A stretch of DNA of 64,000 nucleotides from NCBI GenBank assembly GCA_037447655.1, contig JBBHKE010003126.1, positions 1 through 64,000 on the forward strand, given 5' to 3'. Positions 63,601-64,000 of the stretch are shown one piece after another (position 1 is the first letter of the stretch; each line of letters starts with the position of its first letter). The DNA comes from Zygnema cylindricum (lineage: Eukaryota > Streptophyta > Zygnematophyceae > Zygnematales > Zygnemataceae). A model generated the notes under the pieces. The model ran no database searches and was not told where the DNA came from. It saw only the letters and a list, made by a program, of their open reading frames with translations. The position numbers and the translations under genes are program-made.

Positions 63601-64000
63601 TGTAAAAGAGGTAGCAACACCCCACAATACATCACAATGCACAGCGAAAAATACCAAGGATCTCCCCGTAGCAACAGCAGGAGCACACAGAACTCACAGA
63701 CAAGGTTGGGCTTTATTACTTGAAAAGAGAGTACAAGATTGCGCTAGCTGCGTAAGTCTATTTCAGGTCTACTTCCGGTCCCCTATTCACTAGGTCTACC
63801 TGTCTATTTAAACTAGCTAACTCCTGGTCAACTTAGTACTATACAGCTGTACACGTGGACCTTCGCGGCCAATCCAAGATCTATCCAAACTTCCTTCTAT
63901 AACTATACAGTTCAATCTACACAATTGCGGCGTTGCTATGCTGCGCTGCTACGCCGCTGCGCTACTAGTTGCTACGCCGCTAAGTTGCTATGCTGCTATG
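63601..64000 (+). mobile_element. Probable start of another LTR-type element (truncated by window end)
   Basis: At 63601 the sequence leaves the LTR with TGTAAAAGAGGTAGCAACA, a typical LTR-like TG start. It includes a TTTATTACTTG phrase and, at 63925-64000, tandem GCTACGCCGCT/GCTATGCTGC units. No coding region is visible yet. Confidence 0.45.

Overview
This is a nuclear DNA window from a eukaryote. It has spliced genes with GT-AG introns, one tRNA-like gene, TATA-type promoters in LTRs, microsatellites and many transposable elements. A plant or streptophyte-alga affinity is my inference. It rests on a primer-binding site close to the plant initiator-Met type (element H), an extensin-like Ser-Pro stalk on a PAN-domain receptor, and dense Ty1/copia nesting. 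No marker here fixes the species.

Positions 1-28130 are almost entirely nested Ty1/copia elements. Element A (minus strand) runs off the left edge. Between 5603 and about 27870 lies a stack. The minus-strand element C has B inserted in one LTR (5-bp duplication CGGTA) and D inserted in the other (duplication AGCCC). C is cut on its right by F, and F is cut by G. C and D belong to a Gag-only, non-autonomous lineage that shares a collapsed RT/RNase H remnant. A, B, F and G are decayed members of a related autonomous lineage. Five internal regions keep a primer-binding site matching the anticodon arm of initiator-Met tRNA (half-tRNA priming, as in Drosophila copia). That site also holds the gag start codon. 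A 307-base gap lies at 28131-28437.

Positions 28438-34601 hold the first host genes. On the minus strand, five exons joined by phase-1 introns encode a signal peptide, two tandem PAN/apple-like domains, a proline-rich stalk and a transmembrane segment. No cytoplasmic catalytic domain was found. Two small candidate exons lie on the plus strand near 29.5 kb. Positions 34.6-41.8 kb are repeat-rich: a 49/50-bp palindromic minisatellite invaded by TA-flanked MITEs, plus further tandem repeats.

Positions 41.8-52.0 kb carry a minus-strand gene for the GPI ethanolamine-phosphate transferase PIG-O (GPI13/Mcd4 family). I could trace twelve exons by splice sites, reading phase and family motifs. Its introns are full of GA/CT, TA and mononucleotide tracts, and one holds a tRNA-like gene. 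Degenerate telomere-type repeats in opposite orientation bracket exon 1. Two defects stand out: an in-frame TAG in exon 12 and a phase conflict between exons 10 and 11.

Positions 52.3-64 kb contain more MITEs, a second and different copia element (H, complete with LTRs and target duplication but lacking RT and RNase H), a Helitron-like end, a 307-bp inverted-repeat element, a possible two- or three-exon minus-strand gene at 61.9-62.3 kb, a solitary LTR of the A/D type, and the start of another LTR-like element at the right edge.
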